A stretch of 64,000 nt of DNA from Exiguobacterium sp. AM39-5BH (GTDB lineage Bacteria; Bacillota; Bacilli; Exiguobacteriales; Exiguobacteriaceae): assembly GCF_003467445.1 (NCBI RefSeq), contig NZ_QSGS01000001.1, positions 372,001 to 436,000 of the forward strand, written 5' to 3'. The translations under genes and the position numbers were made by a program. Each line of letters begins with the position of its first letter. Position 1 is the stretch's first letter. Below, one piece after another: positions 17,526-26,859 of this stretch. Under the pieces are notes generated by a model. That model did no database searches, was not told the DNA's origin, and saw only the letters and a list, made by a program, of their open reading frames with translations.

Positions 17526-18575
17526 ATGAGTGATCGTAAACAAGCGTTAGAAATGGCATTACGCCAAATTGAGAAACAATTCGGTAAAGGCTCAATCATG
17601 CGCCTCGGTGAAAATACAGATCAGCAAGTTTCGGTGACTCCGTCAGGCTCAATCGCCCTCGACATCGCGCTCGGTGCCGGTGGTTATCCACGTGGTCGTG
17701 TCATCGAAGTGTACGGCCCTGAATCGTCAGGTAAGACGACGGTGGCGCTTCACGCCATCGCTGAAGTGCAAAAGCGCGGCGGACAAGCAGCCTTCGTCGA
17801 CGCCGAGCACGCGCTCGACCCGAAATACGCGCAAAACTTGGGCGTCAACATCGATGAGTTGCTCTTATCACAACCGGATACAGGGGAACAAGCCCTTGAA
17901 ATCGCAGAAGCTCTCGTCCGCTCTGGTGCGGTCGATATCCTCGTCGTCGACTCGGTTGCGGCACTCGTTCCGAAAGCCGAGATTGAAGGGGAGATGGGTG
18001 ACTCACACGTCGGTCTTCAAGCCCGCCTCATGAGCCAAGCGCTCCGTAAACTGTCAGGTGCGACGAACAAGTCGAAGACGATTGTTATCTTCATCAACCA
18101 AATCCGTGAGAAAATTGGGATCATGTTCGGGAACCCGGAAACGACACCTGGTGGTCGTGCCCTCAAGTTCTACTCGTCGGTCCGTCTCGAGGTCCGTCGT
18201 GCTGAAACGCTCAAACAAGGCCAAGACATGGTCGGGAACCGGACGAAAATCAAAGTCGTCAAAAACAAGATCGCGCCACCGTTCAAGACGGCGGAAGTTG
18301 ATATCATGTACGGCGAAGGGATCTCGCGTGAAGGGGAGCTCATCGACATCGGGGCCGACCTCGATATCGTTCAAAAGAGCGGCGCGTGGTACTCGTACAA
18401 CGAAGAGCGTCTCGGTCAAGGCCGTGAGAACGCGAAGCAGTATATGAAAGAGAACCCGTCGGTGGCCGCATCGGTCGAAGAACGCATCCGCGACCATTAC
18501 GGTCTAAACGGTGAAAAGACAATCACGGTTGAAGCCGACAACGATGATGTCCTCTCACTTTTAGACGACGAATAA
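17526..18575 (+). CDS. recA: Recombinase A
   Basis: The 349-residue DNA-dependent ATPase that forms filaments on single-stranded DNA, drives strand exchange and triggers LexA self-cleavage. Walker A is GPESSGKTT (about 64-72). The signature [14 protein letters not shown] and the L1/L2 DNA-binding loops are intact, and the tail is acidic (ends [10 protein letters not shown]). AAAGGAGG precedes the ATG. It has its own LexA-controlled promoter inside the end of cinA and its own terminator, so it can be expressed alone as well as with cinA. Confidence 0.98.
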   Translation: MSDRKQALEMALRQIEKQFGKGSIMRLGENTDQQVSVTPSGSIALDIALGAGGYPRGRVIEVYGPESSGKTTVALHAIAEVQKRGGQAAFVDAEHALDPKYAQNLGVNIDELLLSQPDTGEQALEIAEALVRSGAVDILVVDSVAALVPKAEIEGEMGDSHVGLQARLMSQALRKLSGATNKSKTIVIFINQIREKIGIMFGNPETTPGGRALKFYSSVRLEVRRAETLKQGQDMVGNRTKIKVVKNKIAPPFKTAEVDIMYGEGISREGELIDIGADLDIVQKSGAWYSYNEERLGQGRENAKQYMKENPSVAASVEERIRDHYGLNGEKTITVEADNDDVLSLLDDE

Positions 18576-18582
18576 GTAATGA

Positions 18583-18617
18583 ATCTCGCCTGACACTGTT
18601 TAGGCGAGATTTTTTTA
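18583..18617 (+). terminator. Terminator after recA
   Basis: The stem ATCTCGCCT / AGGCGAGAT with a ten-base loop is followed by seven T residues. Confidence 0.9.
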
Positions 18618-18660
18618 GTATAATTTTTTATCGAATTGGTAGTTCTATCCTGTCCGTGCA

Positions 18661-18689
18661 TTGCATTCTAACAGGTAAATAAGTACAAT
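18661..18689 (+). promoter_or_regulatory. SigmaA promoter of rny
   Basis: TTGCAT (18661-18666), a 17-bp spacer and TACAAT (18684-18689), about 75 bases before the rny start and directly after the recA terminator. Confidence 0.65.
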
Positions 18690-18762
18690 AAAGCTATACG
18701 CGGGCTCGCTCGCGTTTTCATTCATGAAAAAAATAAAATATCCTTGCGAAAGGGAGGTGAAC

Positions 18763-20325
18763 ATGATGGAATGGCTATTAGAGCTTATTCTGATCCTCCT
18801 TTTGCCGATAGCTTTTGTTGCAGGTTTTTTTGTGCGTAAATCGATCGCCGAAGCGAAGATTCAAAGTGCTGAGACGGAAGCGACCAAGATTGTAGAGCAA
18901 GCGCGGCAACAATCGGAAGCGATGCAAAAAGAAGCACGGCTTGAAGTAAAAGAAGAGATGATTCAACTTCGCAATGAAACCGAACAAGAATTGCGCGAAC
19001 GACGTGAAGAGCAGAAAGTGAAAGAAAATCGTTTCGTCCAAAAAGAAGAGCTTCTCGACCGGAAAGCAGACATGCTCGAACGAAAAGAAGATGCTTTGGA
19101 TGAACGTGAGTCTGCACTCGCGAAACGGAAGCGTGAAGCGGAAACGCTCGAGAGCAAAGTGGAGGAGTTATATGAGGAGGCACGCCAAGAACTAGTACGC
19201 GTGGCCGCCTTGTCGAAAGAAGAAGCACGGACCATCATCATGGACGAAGCGAAGCAGGAAGCGCTTCACGATGCTGCTCTCCTTCAAAAAGAAATCGAGC
19301 AAAAAGCAAAATTAGAAGCTGATAAAAAAGCGAAACACCTCTTGTCTCTCACGATGCAACGTTATGCGGCCGAACACGTCGCCGAGACGACTGTATCGGT
19401 CGTCAACTTGCCGAGTGATGAGATGAAAGGACGGATTATCGGACGTGAAGGACGTAACATCCGTACGCTCGAAACACTCACCGGAATCGATCTCATCATC
19501 GATGACACGCCAGAAGCGGTCATCCTGTCTGGTTTTGACCCAGTCCGTCGTGAAATCGCCAAGATGACGCTCGAAAAACTCGTTCAAGACGGTCGGATTC
19601 ATCCAGCCCGTATCGAAGAGATGGTCGAGAAGTCGCGTCGAGAAGTCGATGAACGCATCCGTGAATACGGGGAAGAAGCGACATTCTCAGCCGGCATCCA
19701 CGGCGTCCATCCAGACCTCGTCAAGACGCTCGGTCGCATGCGGTACCGGACGAGTTACGGTCAAAACGTGCTCGCCCACTCGGTCGAAGTGGCCCACCTC
19801 GCCGGCATGATGGCCGCCGAACTCGGGGAAGACGTCACGCTCGCCAAGCGAGCGGGTCTCCTCCACGACATCGGGAAAGCCATCGACCATGAAGTCGAAG
19901 GCAGCCACGTCGAGATCGGTGTCGAGCTCGCCACGAAGTACAAAGAGCATCCGGTCGTCATCAACTCGATCGCCTCGCACCACGGGGACGTCGAAGCGAC
20001 GTCGACGATCGCGGTTCTCGTCGCAGCGGCTGACGCTTTGTCAGCGGCGCGTCCTGGAGCCCGTCAAGAGACGCTCGAAAGCTATATCCGACGCTTGGAA
20101 CGCCTCGAAGCGATTTGTGAGTCGTTCGAAGGAGTCGAGAAGTCATATGCCATCCAAGCGGGTCGTGAAGTCCGGATTATCGTCCGCCCAGACGTCGTCG
20201 ACGACGTCGTGGCGAACAAGATGGCCCGCGACATCTGTAAACGAATCGAAGATGAGCTGGACTATCCAGGCCAAATCAAAGTGACGGTCATTCGCGAAAC
20301 GCGTGCCGTCGATTATGCGAAGTGA
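18763..20325 (+). CDS. rny: Ribonuclease Y
   Basis: A 520-residue membrane-anchored endoribonuclease that starts decay of many mRNAs. An N-terminal membrane helix (about 3-24) is followed by a long charged coiled coil (about 30-205), a KH RNA-binding domain ([15 protein letters not shown], about 222-236) and an HD catalytic domain with its metal ligands in [12 protein letters not shown] and ASHHGDVE. The length equals that of B. subtilis RNase Y. GGGAGGTG sits just before two consecutive ATG codons (18763 and 18766); either may be used. An ATG at 18724 would add a charged stretch before the helix and is unlikely. Confidence 0.96.
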   Translation: MMEWLLELILILLLPIAFVAGFFVRKSIAEAKIQSAETEATKIVEQARQQSEAMQKEARLEVKEEMIQLRNETEQELRERREEQKVKENRFVQKEELLDRKADMLERKEDALDERESALAKRKREAETLESKVEELYEEARQELVRVAALSKEEARTIIMDEAKQEALHDAALLQKEIEQKAKLEADKKAKHLLSLTMQRYAAEHVAETTVSVVNLPSDEMKGRIIGREGRNIRTLETLTGIDLIIDDTPEAVILSGFDPVRREIAKMTLEKLVQDGRIHPARIEEMVEKSRREVDERIREYGEEATFSAGIHGVHPDLVKTLGRMRYRTSYGQNVLAHSVEVAHLAGMMAAELGEDVTLAKRAGLLHDIGKAIDHEVEGSHVEIGVELATKYKEHPVVINSIASHHGDVEATSTIAVLVAAADALSAARPGARQETLESYIRRLERLEAICESFEGVEKSYAIQAGREVRIIVRPDVVDDVVANKMARDICKRIEDELDYPGQIKVTVIRETRAVDYAK

Positions 20326-20329
20326 CAAG

Positions 20330-20353
20330 AGCGGAGACATTCTCCGCTTTTTC
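20330..20353 (+). terminator. Short terminator or attenuator between rny and ymdB
   Basis: An 8-bp stem (AGCGGAGA / TCTCCGCT) with loop CAT is followed by TTTTTC. It lies only a few bases before the ymdB ribosome site, so partial read-through is probable. Confidence 0.6.
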
Positions 20354-20373
20354 TATTGGAGGAGGACAAGACT

Positions 20374-21167
20374 ATGAAAATCTTATTTATCGGCGACGTG
20401 GTCGGGAAACCAGGTCGTGACATCTTGAGTGCCCAAATCGGACGCTTGAAAAGCAAATACAGCCCGACGTTCATGCTCGTCAACGGTGAAAACGCAGCCA
20501 ATGGTCGCGGTATCACAAAAAAAATCTACCAACAATTTCTCGAACTTGGATTCCATGGCGTAACGATGGGGAATCATACTTGGGACAACCGTGACATCTT
20601 TGATTGGATCGATGATGCCGATCGCATCGTTCGTCCGGCCAACTATCCCGACGGTACGCCCGGTGTCGGGATGATGGTGTTGAAACAAAGTGGGAAGAAG
20701 CTAGCCGTCATCAATGTGATGGGGACGGTGTTTCTGCCATCACTTGATTGTCCGTTCCGCACGGTCGACGCGCTCGTCGAAGAGATTCGCGGCGAGGTCG
20801 ATGCGATTTTCGTCGACATGCACGCCGAGGCGACGAGCGAGAAGATTGCGATGGGGTATCACCTCGACGGGCGCGTCCAAGCCGTCGTGGGGACCATACG
20901 CACGTCCAGACGGCTGACAACCGGATTTTGAACAACGGCACGGCGTATATCACCGACGTTGGGATGACGGGTCCGCTCGATGGGGTGCTCGGCATGGATG
21001 CAGAAGTCGTCTTAAGAAAATTTATGACCCAGCTCCCGGCCCGGTTTGAAGTAGCAGAGGGACGGGAACAATTAAATGGAGTTATAATCACGATTGATGA
21101 TCAATCGAAACGAGCCACGAAAATCGAACGCATACATCTAGATGATCAGACCGTATGGTTTGATTGA
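20374..21167 (+). CDS. ymdB: Metallophosphoesterase YmdB (frame broken once)
   Basis: A 264-residue phosphodiesterase (when repaired) with activity on 2',3'-cyclic nucleotides in B. subtilis, where it affects biofilm versus motility choice. Metal-binding motifs are clear: GDVVGKPGRD (7-16), NGENAANG, GNHTWDNRD and, after the break, HTHVQTAD. The first frame ends at 20931. The rest continues in another frame from about 20895. One C missing from GGGACC(C)ATACG restores GTHTHVQTADN, including two metal ligands, so the break is probably a sequencing error. GGAGGAGG precedes the ATG at 20374. spoVS follows 25 bases downstream, as in B. subtilis. Confidence 0.88.
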
Positions 21168-21192
21168 ACAACCTACCGAGGGGGAGACAAGA

Positions 21193-21453
21193 ATGGACGT
21201 ACTCAAAGTTTCGGCAAAATCGAATCCTAACTCCGTGGCAGGTGCACTCGCAGGCGTGCTTCGTGAAAAAGGAACGTGTGAAATTCAAGCAATCGGTGCT
21301 GGGGCGCTCAATCAATCTATTAAAGCGGTCGCAATCGCGCGTGGTTTCGTTGCGCCGAGCGGATTGGATTTGATTTGTATCCCTGCATTCACTGATATTA
21401 TGATTGACGGAGAAGAACGAACGGCGATCAAGCTCATTATTGAACCGCGATGA
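21193..21453 (+). CDS. spoVS: SpoVS family (Alba-like) protein
   Basis: An 86-residue protein of the SpoVS family, almost wholly conserved across Gram-positives: MDVLKVSAKSNPNSVAGAL at the start and IPAFTDIMIDGEERTAIKL near the end. The fold is Alba-like, suggesting nucleic-acid binding. In B. subtilis it is needed for spore coat and core maturation, but it also exists in bacteria that do not sporulate, where its role is unknown. GAGGGGGAG precedes the ATG. It forms an operon tail after ymdB and ends at a strong terminator. Confidence 0.93.
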   Translation: MDVLKVSAKSNPNSVAGALAGVLREKGTCEIQAIGAGALNQSIKAVAIARGFVAPSGLDLICIPAFTDIMIDGEERTAIKLIIEPR

Positions 21454-21485
21454 GCTTGCGGTCGGGACATAGGTCCTATTCTTGT

Positions 21486-21521
21486 AAGAGAAGCCATCGA
21501 CGCGGATGGCTTCTCTTTTTT
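21486..21521 (+). terminator. Terminator after spoVS
   Basis: A 12-13 bp stem (AGAAGCCATC / GATGGCTTCT) runs into TTTTTT. Confidence 0.9.
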
Positions 21522-21622
21522 GTATGGAAAATCGACGTTCCATCTTCTCAGGTTCGTTATTTTATGACAAGATGAAAGGGAACGGGAAGTTCGATTAAGA
21601 GATGAAGAGGGGGACGTTTTCA

Positions 21623-22699
21623 ATGGAACAGCTCGTGTCTACGACAGAGAAGGAAGCAACGACACCTGTGATGAAAGCGATTCAAAAACATACGACGGGA
21701 TTTGGGGCCCAATTGGTCGAAGTGCCAATCCCGACACCAGGCGCCGGGGAAGTGTTAATCAAAGTGAAGGCGACATCGATTTGTGGGACCGATGTCCACA
21801 TTTATGAGTGGGACGACTGGGCGAAGAGCCGGGTCAAGCCGCCATACGTGTTCGGTCACGAGTTCGCGGGAGAAGTCGTGGCGCTCGGGGAAGGGACGAA
21901 ACGCATCAAGGTCGGACAAACGGTATCGGCCGAGACGCATATCGTCTGTCATCAATGCAAACAATGTTTGCGCGGGCAATATCACATCTGTAAGAACACG
22001 AAAATCATCGGTGTCGACACGCAAGGCTGCTTCGCCGAGTACGTCGTCATGCCGGAAGAGAACTTGTGGGTCAACCCCGAGTCGATGCCGTCGAAGCTCG
22101 CGTCGATTCAAGAACCGCTCGGTAACGCTGTCCATACGGTGCTCGCCAGTGACGTGTCGGCCAAGTCGGTCGCCATCGTCGGTTGTGGGCCGATCGGACT
22201 CATGGCCGTCGGTGTCGCCAAAGCAGCGGGCGCGAGCCGGGTCTATGCGATCGATGTCAACCCGTATCGGTTGAAGCTCGCCGAAGACATGGGGGCGGAC
22301 GTCGTCATCAATAGCCTTGAGCAAAATCCGCTCGAGCTGATCATGGATCAGACGGACGGGGACGGCATCGATGTCGTCTGTGAGATGAGCGGGCATCCGG
22401 TCGCCATCGACCAGGCGTTCAAGATGGTCACGGCCGGCGGCGATGTCAACGTGTTGTCACTCCCGGCGAAACCGGTCGCGATCGACCTGACACGTGACGT
22501 CGTCTTTAAAGGGGTACGCGTCCAAGGCATCACCGGACGCAAGATGTATGAGACGTGGGGCCAAGTGTCGACGCTTCTCGCGACGGGTCAGCTGAACGTG
22601 GAACCGATTATCACGCACGTGTTCAAGCTCGAGGAGTTCGAGCAAGGTTTCGAGCTCATGCGGGCCGGGAAATGTGGAAAGGTCGTCTTATTACCATAA
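21623..22699 (+). CDS. tdh: L-threonine 3-dehydrogenase
   Basis: A 358-residue zinc-dependent medium-chain dehydrogenase that oxidises L-threonine to 2-amino-3-ketobutyrate with NAD. The catalytic zinc site is visible in SICGTDVHIYEWDDWA and GHEFAGEV. The structural zinc cysteines lie in CHQCKQCLRGQYHIC. The Rossmann loop is VGCGPIGLMAVGVAKA. GITGRKMYETW is characteristic of Tdh. The protein has about ten extra N-terminal residues compared with B. subtilis Tdh. AGGGGG stands before the ATG at 21623. kbl, the next enzyme in the pathway, follows 15 bases later. Confidence 0.94.
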   Translation: MEQLVSTTEKEATTPVMKAIQKHTTGFGAQLVEVPIPTPGAGEVLIKVKATSICGTDVHIYEWDDWAKSRVKPPYVFGHEFAGEVVALGEGTKRIKVGQTVSAETHIVCHQCKQCLRGQYHICKNTKIIGVDTQGCFAEYVVMPEENLWVNPESMPSKLASIQEPLGNAVHTVLASDVSAKSVAIVGCGPIGLMAVGVAKAAGASRVYAIDVNPYRLKLAEDMGADVVINSLEQNPLELIMDQTDGDGIDVVCEMSGHPVAIDQAFKMVTAGGDVNVLSLPAKPVAIDLTRDVVFKGVRVQGITGRKMYETWGQVSTLLATGQLNVEPIITHVFKLEEFEQGFELMRAGKCGKVVLLP

Positions 22700-22714
22700 A
22701 CAGGGGGAATCAAT

Positions 22715-23896
22715 ATGGCATTTGAACATATTACAGAAGCAGTCAATGAAATGAAACAAGCGGGCACGTTCCGCTCGCTCGTGCCGCTCGAATCAGCACA
22801 AGGGAACGAGGTCACGATCGGTGGCAAGTCGCTCGTCCAGCTATCGTCGAACAACTATCTCGGTCTCGCCAACCATCCGCGCTTGAAGCAAGCGGCAATC
22901 GAAGCGGTCGAACAGTTCGGTGCCGGCACTGGGTCGGTGCGGACGATCGCCGGGACGTTCGAGATGCATGAGGCGTTCGAACGCGAGCTCGCCGAGTTCA
23001 AACATACGGAAGCGGCGCTTGTGTTCCAGTCGGGCTTCGCGACGAACCTCGGCGTCTTGTCGGCGCTCCTCGGTCCGGAAGACGTCGTCATCAGCGACGC
23101 GCTCAACCACGCCTCGATCATCGACGGCATCCGGTTGACGAAAGCGGCCCGCCGCATCTATAAACACGTCGATCTCGAGGACTTAGAAGCGGCCTTGAAA
23201 GAGACGCAAGATTACCGGACACGTCTCATCGTCACGGACGGCGTCTTCTCGATGGATGGCAATATCGCGCCGCTCCCGGAAATCGTCGAGCTCGCCGAGA
23301 AGTATGACGCGGCGGTCATGGTCGACGACGCCCACGCTTCGGGCGTGCTCGGGAAAAATGGTCGCGGTACGGTCAACCACTTCGGTCTCGACGGACGGGT
23401 CGCGCTCCAAGTCGGGACGCTATCGAAAGCGATCGGCGTCCTCGGCGGATACGTCGCCTGCTCGAACGACGTGCGCGACTTCTTGATTCAAAAAGGACGT
23501 CCGTTCTTGTTCTCGACGTCACACCCGCCAGCGGTCGTCGCAGCGAACCGTGAGGCGATCCGTGTCATGAAAGAAGAGGAAGAGCTGTTCGACAAGTTGT
23601 GGGCGAACACCGAGTTCTTCAAGTCGGGACTTCGTGACCTCGGCTTCGACATCGGCCATGCGACGACGCCGATCACGCCGGTCATGCTCGGGGAAGAGAC
23701 GCTCGCGCACACGTTCTCGGACAAGCTGAAAGACCACGGCGTGTTCGCTCAGAGCATCGCCTTCCCGACGGTCGAGAAAGGCAAGGCCCGGATTCGGACA
23801 ATCGTGACAGCGGAACATACGCGTGACGACCTCGAACGCGCGCTCGCCGCCTTCAAGGCGGTCGCCGAAGAATTGAACGTGACGCTCCACGCGTAA
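22715..23896 (+). CDS. kbl: Glycine C-acetyltransferase (2-amino-3-ketobutyrate CoA ligase)
   Basis: A 393-residue PLP enzyme of the alpha-oxoamine synthase family. It cleaves 2-amino-3-ketobutyrate with CoA into glycine and acetyl-CoA, the second step of threonine breakdown started by Tdh. The glycine-rich region [18 protein letters not shown], the PLP-contacting [11 protein letters not shown] and the Schiff-base lysine in [13 protein letters not shown] are present. AGGGGGAA precedes the ATG. A strong terminator ends the two-gene operon. Confidence 0.94.
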   Translation: MAFEHITEAVNEMKQAGTFRSLVPLESAQGNEVTIGGKSLVQLSSNNYLGLANHPRLKQAAIEAVEQFGAGTGSVRTIAGTFEMHEAFERELAEFKHTEAALVFQSGFATNLGVLSALLGPEDVVISDALNHASIIDGIRLTKAARRIYKHVDLEDLEAALKETQDYRTRLIVTDGVFSMDGNIAPLPEIVELAEKYDAAVMVDDAHASGVLGKNGRGTVNHFGLDGRVALQVGTLSKAIGVLGGYVACSNDVRDFLIQKGRPFLFSTSHPPAVVAANREAIRVMKEEEELFDKLWANTEFFKSGLRDLGFDIGHATTPITPVMLGEETLAHTFSDKLKDHGVFAQSIAFPTVEKGKARIRTIVTAEHTRDDLERALAAFKAVAEELNVTLHA

Positions 23897-23901
23897 GATT
23901 G

Positions 23902-23931
23902 AACTGCAGACGTATCGTCTGCAGTTTTTTT
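23902..23931 (+). terminator. Terminator after kbl
   Basis: A 10-bp stem (AACTGCAGAC / GTCTGCAGTT) with loop GTATC is followed by seven T residues. Confidence 0.92.
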
Positions 23932-24256
23932 GTAGGGTGATGTGGACGTGAGATAAACCATCATGCCCATCCGTTCATTCATTTGAAATTTTTGGTAGGC
24001 GTATAGGAGGTAGGCTTTAAAATTTGAACAGTTAAGACGTGATGAACGATTATCATTTATTTCAAACACCGTATTTTGATCAAAAATCTTAAGAAAGATA
24101 TTAGGAGTAGGCTAACCTTCTTTTGATTGTCTGAACATATTTTTTCTTGGCTGGGGTCCGTGTGCATCTGGGGAACAAATATTATTTCAAGATTTAGAGG
24201 AGCCAACGCTGATGGGTGATATAGTTCCCAGTCATTTTCTTTTGGCTATCCACATC
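23932..24256. other. A+T-rich intergenic stretch without a recognisable gene
   Basis: This region is clearly richer in A+T than its neighbours. I see no ORF with a ribosome site, no tRNA-like fold and no known riboswitch core. Two ribosome-site-like sequences (TAGGAGGTAGG near 24006 and TAGAGGAG near 24198) are not followed by usable ORFs. It separates the conserved tdh-kbl block from the accessory genes and may mark where mutS/mutL-type neighbours were replaced. Confidence 0.5.
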
Positions 24257-24280
24257 AAAAAGCAAGGCCCGTGGCCCTGC
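24257..24280 (-). terminator. Terminator of the DUF4256 gene
   Basis: On the minus strand GCAGGGCC / GGCCTTGC forms a GC-rich stem followed by TTTTT, directly after the stop codon. Confidence 0.85.
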
Positions 24281-24829
24281 TCAAAGAATCAAAATCCCGC
24301 GGAATCCACGGGCCGCATAATACGAATCGGCACCATTATGATAGAGGAAGATATGGTCGTAGCGGCGGTCGCAGAATAAGGCGCCGCCTTTTTGACGAAT
24401 CGTTTCTGGAGTGACAATCCAGCTCGATGTTTTCAAATCGAACGAACCGAGCGTCTGTAGATGACGATACGTTGCTTCGTCGAGTAGCTCAATACCCATC
24501 TCATCAGCCAATGCGACGGCGCTCCCATCCGGTTTGTTCTTCTTCCGTGCCGCCAACGCCGAAGCGTCATAGCATAGGCTGCGTCGACCACTCGGACTTT
24601 CCGGAGAGCAGTCGCAAAAAGCTAAGGCGCCATTCGGAAGTCGAATCACATCAGGTTCGCCGCCGGTTCGTTCCATCTCGGCAAGCACGACGAGTTTCTG
24701 GTCGTCCTCTTGAAGGCGAGTCAAGACGTCGGGCCAAGTGAGATCAGGATGTCGTTCGGGATGGGCGTTAAATCGTACATGTAGAGTTTGCAATATCTCG
24801 CCCTTTTCCTGGTTTGATAACGTGTTCAT
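24281..24829 (-). CDS. DUF4256 domain-containing protein
   Basis: A 182-residue cytosolic protein. LAEMERTGGEPDVI, FCDCSPESPSGRRSLCYD and GGALFCDRRYDHIFLYHNGADSYYAA (in that order) are the strongly conserved blocks of the DUF4256 family, for which no function is established. Conserved Cys, Asp and Arg residues suggest a catalytic or ligand site, but this is inference. AGGAGGAA precedes the ATG. It is a single-gene unit with its own terminator, facing the MFS gene's direction, in an accessory region. Confidence 0.85.
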   Translation of the reverse strand: MNTLSNQEKGEILQTLHVRFNAHPERHPDLTWPDVLTRLQEDDQKLVVLAEMERTGGEPDVIRLPNGALAFCDCSPESPSGRRSLCYDASALAARKKNKPDGSAVALADEMGIELLDEATYRHLQTLGSFDLKTSSWIVTPETIRQKGGALFCDRRYDHIFLYHNGADSYYAARGFRGILIL

Positions 24830-24931
24830 ATTTAGATTCCTCCTAATTAGTATTTTTTTTAGTATACGTGATGCGGAATGAATCTGTTGTAACCAAAGGA
24901 ATTGTAAATCATATAAGGAGGCGCCTTTTTG

Positions 24932-26092
24932 TTATGAAGATTGGACCACATCTCCCATCTGGTCGATTTGTCGACCGAGCCAGACGAGCGGGACGGTCAA
25001 CGCTGCGCCAATCAAATAGACGATGGCGATCGGCAAACCGTCCGCGAGCATTCCAAACGTCAGGCTGCCGATGCTGAAGGCGAGGGTATAAGCCGTCTGT
25101 TGGACGCTATAGACGTACGGAAGTTGCGTGGCCGGTGTCGTTTCTTGGAGCACCGTGTTCGTCTGGATGATGCGGAGCTGGGTGGCGTATCCTTGAACCG
25201 CGAGCGCGACGAGCGCGAACACGATATGAGACGTCACGCCGAACAATAAGGCGGCCCCGACCGACAGCATGGAGCTGATCCCAAGCGAACTGCTTCGTTG
25301 AGCGCGATACAGATACGCACTGACCAGAATCATGCTGATCAAGAAGCTCGCGTTCATCGTCCCCCACCAGCCCGTATCGATGTGGAGGTGGCGTTCCAGA
25401 TAGACGAGCAGGAGCGCCGAAATCCAGAGCGTGCTGACGAACGATTCGAACGTGACGAACACCGTGATTAAGCGAGCGTTAGGTGCTGTTCGCACGATGG
25501 CGAGGCTGTCTCTGAGGGAAATGTCTGATTCACCATCTTCTACTGTCACGTCGCGCTCAAGGTAACGGATGAATTGAAACGTGACGAGCGTCGAAAGTAT
25601 GAACAACATCAACGCAATAGACAGAGCGAGTGCGCTCGAGAAGGAAGCGACGACCATCGTGCCGAGTGGCCACATCGCCAGCTGGATGAACTGGTTCGAC
25701 CCTTGAACGAGACTGTTCGCTTGTTGACGATTCGTCGTCAGTCGCGGGATGAACGAAGCCTGGACCGGACGGGCGAACCCGTCCAAGAAGGCGATGAGCA
25801 CGACGAGTCCGAGGACGAGAATCGACCCCGACCAGATGACGGCGCCGAGCAAGACCGTCTTCAACAGTTGCGTGACGAGCAACGTCTGACCGAGGGTGAA
25901 ACGAGACAAGACGCGGGCAAAGAACAGACCGCTCACGGTCATGCCGATTGTGACGGCAATCGGGAAACTGGCGGCGGCCAGAGCGGAACCGGTCTGTTGA
26001 TATAATAAAGCGATCAAGGCGACGATATAAAGCACGTCACCGATATTGGCCAGCCATTGACTGACCAGCAGCAGGTAAAACGGCTTCATCAT
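24932..26092 (-). CDS. MFS transporter, probable drug or metabolite exporter
   Basis: A 386-residue major-facilitator protein with about 12 hydrophobic segments. It starts FYLLLVSQWLANIGDVLYIVAL, like MFS exporters of the MdtH/macrolide-efflux type. The loop after helix 2 (FFARVLSRFTLGQTLL) corresponds to motif A but lacks its GxLaDRxGrr core, as in several macrolide-efflux-like members. GFARPVQASFIPRL near residue 110 is typical of this subgroup. The substrate cannot be inferred. GGAGGA precedes two adjacent ATG codons at 26092 and 26089. No regulator lies next to it. Confidence 0.8.
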   Translation of the reverse strand: MMKPFYLLLVSQWLANIGDVLYIVALIALLYQQTGSALAAASFPIAVTIGMTVSGLFFARVLSRFTLGQTLLVTQLLKTVLLGAVIWSGSILVLGLVVLIAFLDGFARPVQASFIPRLTTNRQQANSLVQGSNQFIQLAMWPLGTMVVASFSSALALSIALMLFILSTLVTFQFIRYLERDVTVEDGESDISLRDSLAIVRTAPNARLITVFVTFESFVSTLWISALLLVYLERHLHIDTGWWGTMNASFLISMILVSAYLYRAQRSSSLGISSMLSVGAALLFGVTSHIVFALVALAVQGYATQLRIIQTNTVLQETTPATQLPYVYSVQQTAYTLAFSIGSLTFGMLADGLPIAIVYLIGAALTVPLVWLGRQIDQMGDVVQSS

Positions 26093-26234
26093 GATTCTCC
26101 TCCAGAACTATTCAATTTTGGGTGGATGACATGATGTCGACTTACATCCTTTCACCGCTTTCAAATTATTTACAAATAGCTTACGATAAAATGATGAAGA
26201 ACACAATAAATGGAAAGTAACAGGGGGAAACGAC

Positions 26235-26783
26235 ATGTTACACTATGACATCAATGACCAGCTTCAACTACGAATGTTTACCATCGATGATGCGGAGGCG
26301 TTGTTCCAGTTGACGATGGCGTCGAAGCCATACCTTCGCGAGTGGCTCGGTTGGCTCGATTATATCGAAACCGTCGAGGATTCACGGAAAAATATCGAAG
26401 GTCGAATTAAAGGATTGATGGAGACGGGCGGCTATCCGAAATCGTTCGCGATTGTGTATCAGGGTGAGCTCGCCGGGACAATCGGCTTCAACGACATCGA
26501 CCGGGGCATCAAATGCGGCACGATCGGCTATTGGCTCCGCCAAGATTTTCAAGGCAAGGGCATCATGAGTCAAGCGCTTGAAACCATCATCGATTACGGA
26601 TTTAGGGACTTGAAGCTCGATAAAATTGAGATTCGGGTCGCAACTGAAAATGTGAAGAGCCGTGCGATACCGGAGCGGTTCGGCTTCCTCGAAGAAGGGG
26701 TTTTACGACAAGCGGAGTGGTTATACGACCGCTACGTCGACCATGTCGTGTACGGGCTGTTAAGAGAGGAATGGGCGCATTGA
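26235..26783 (+). CDS. RimJ/RimL-type GNAT N-acetyltransferase
   Basis: A 182-residue GNAT enzyme resembling ribosomal-protein alanine acetyltransferases (RimL/YdaF group). LQLRMFTIDDAEALFQL begins the fold, GTIGFNDID is strand beta4 and GYWLRQDFQGKGIMSQAL is the acetyl-CoA pyrophosphate loop (Q-G-K-G). RVATENVKSRAIPERFGF follows, where the family usually has NxxSxxvpEKlGF. Its acceptor is unknown; YdaF-like proteins of this type are often general amino-group acetylases. AGGGGGAAA precedes the ATG. Monocistronic. Confidence 0.88.
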   Translation: MLHYDINDQLQLRMFTIDDAEALFQLTMASKPYLREWLGWLDYIETVEDSRKNIEGRIKGLMETGGYPKSFAIVYQGELAGTIGFNDIDRGIKCGTIGYWLRQDFQGKGIMSQALETIIDYGFRDLKLDKIEIRVATENVKSRAIPERFGFLEEGVLRQAEWLYDRYVDHVVYGLLREEWAH

Positions 26784-26859
26784 TATAGGGTTTAATCCTT
26801 CTTTGACTAGGAAATAGGCAGAGTATGACGCAGGTTCTTAGTTTAAGGAGGAGTCAAAC

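Noticed and set aside
20881..20940. Programmed frameshift in ymdB
   Set aside because: The site GGGACCATACG is not a known slippery sequence and has no adjacent stem-loop; a lost C explains it, as in seven other genes nearby.
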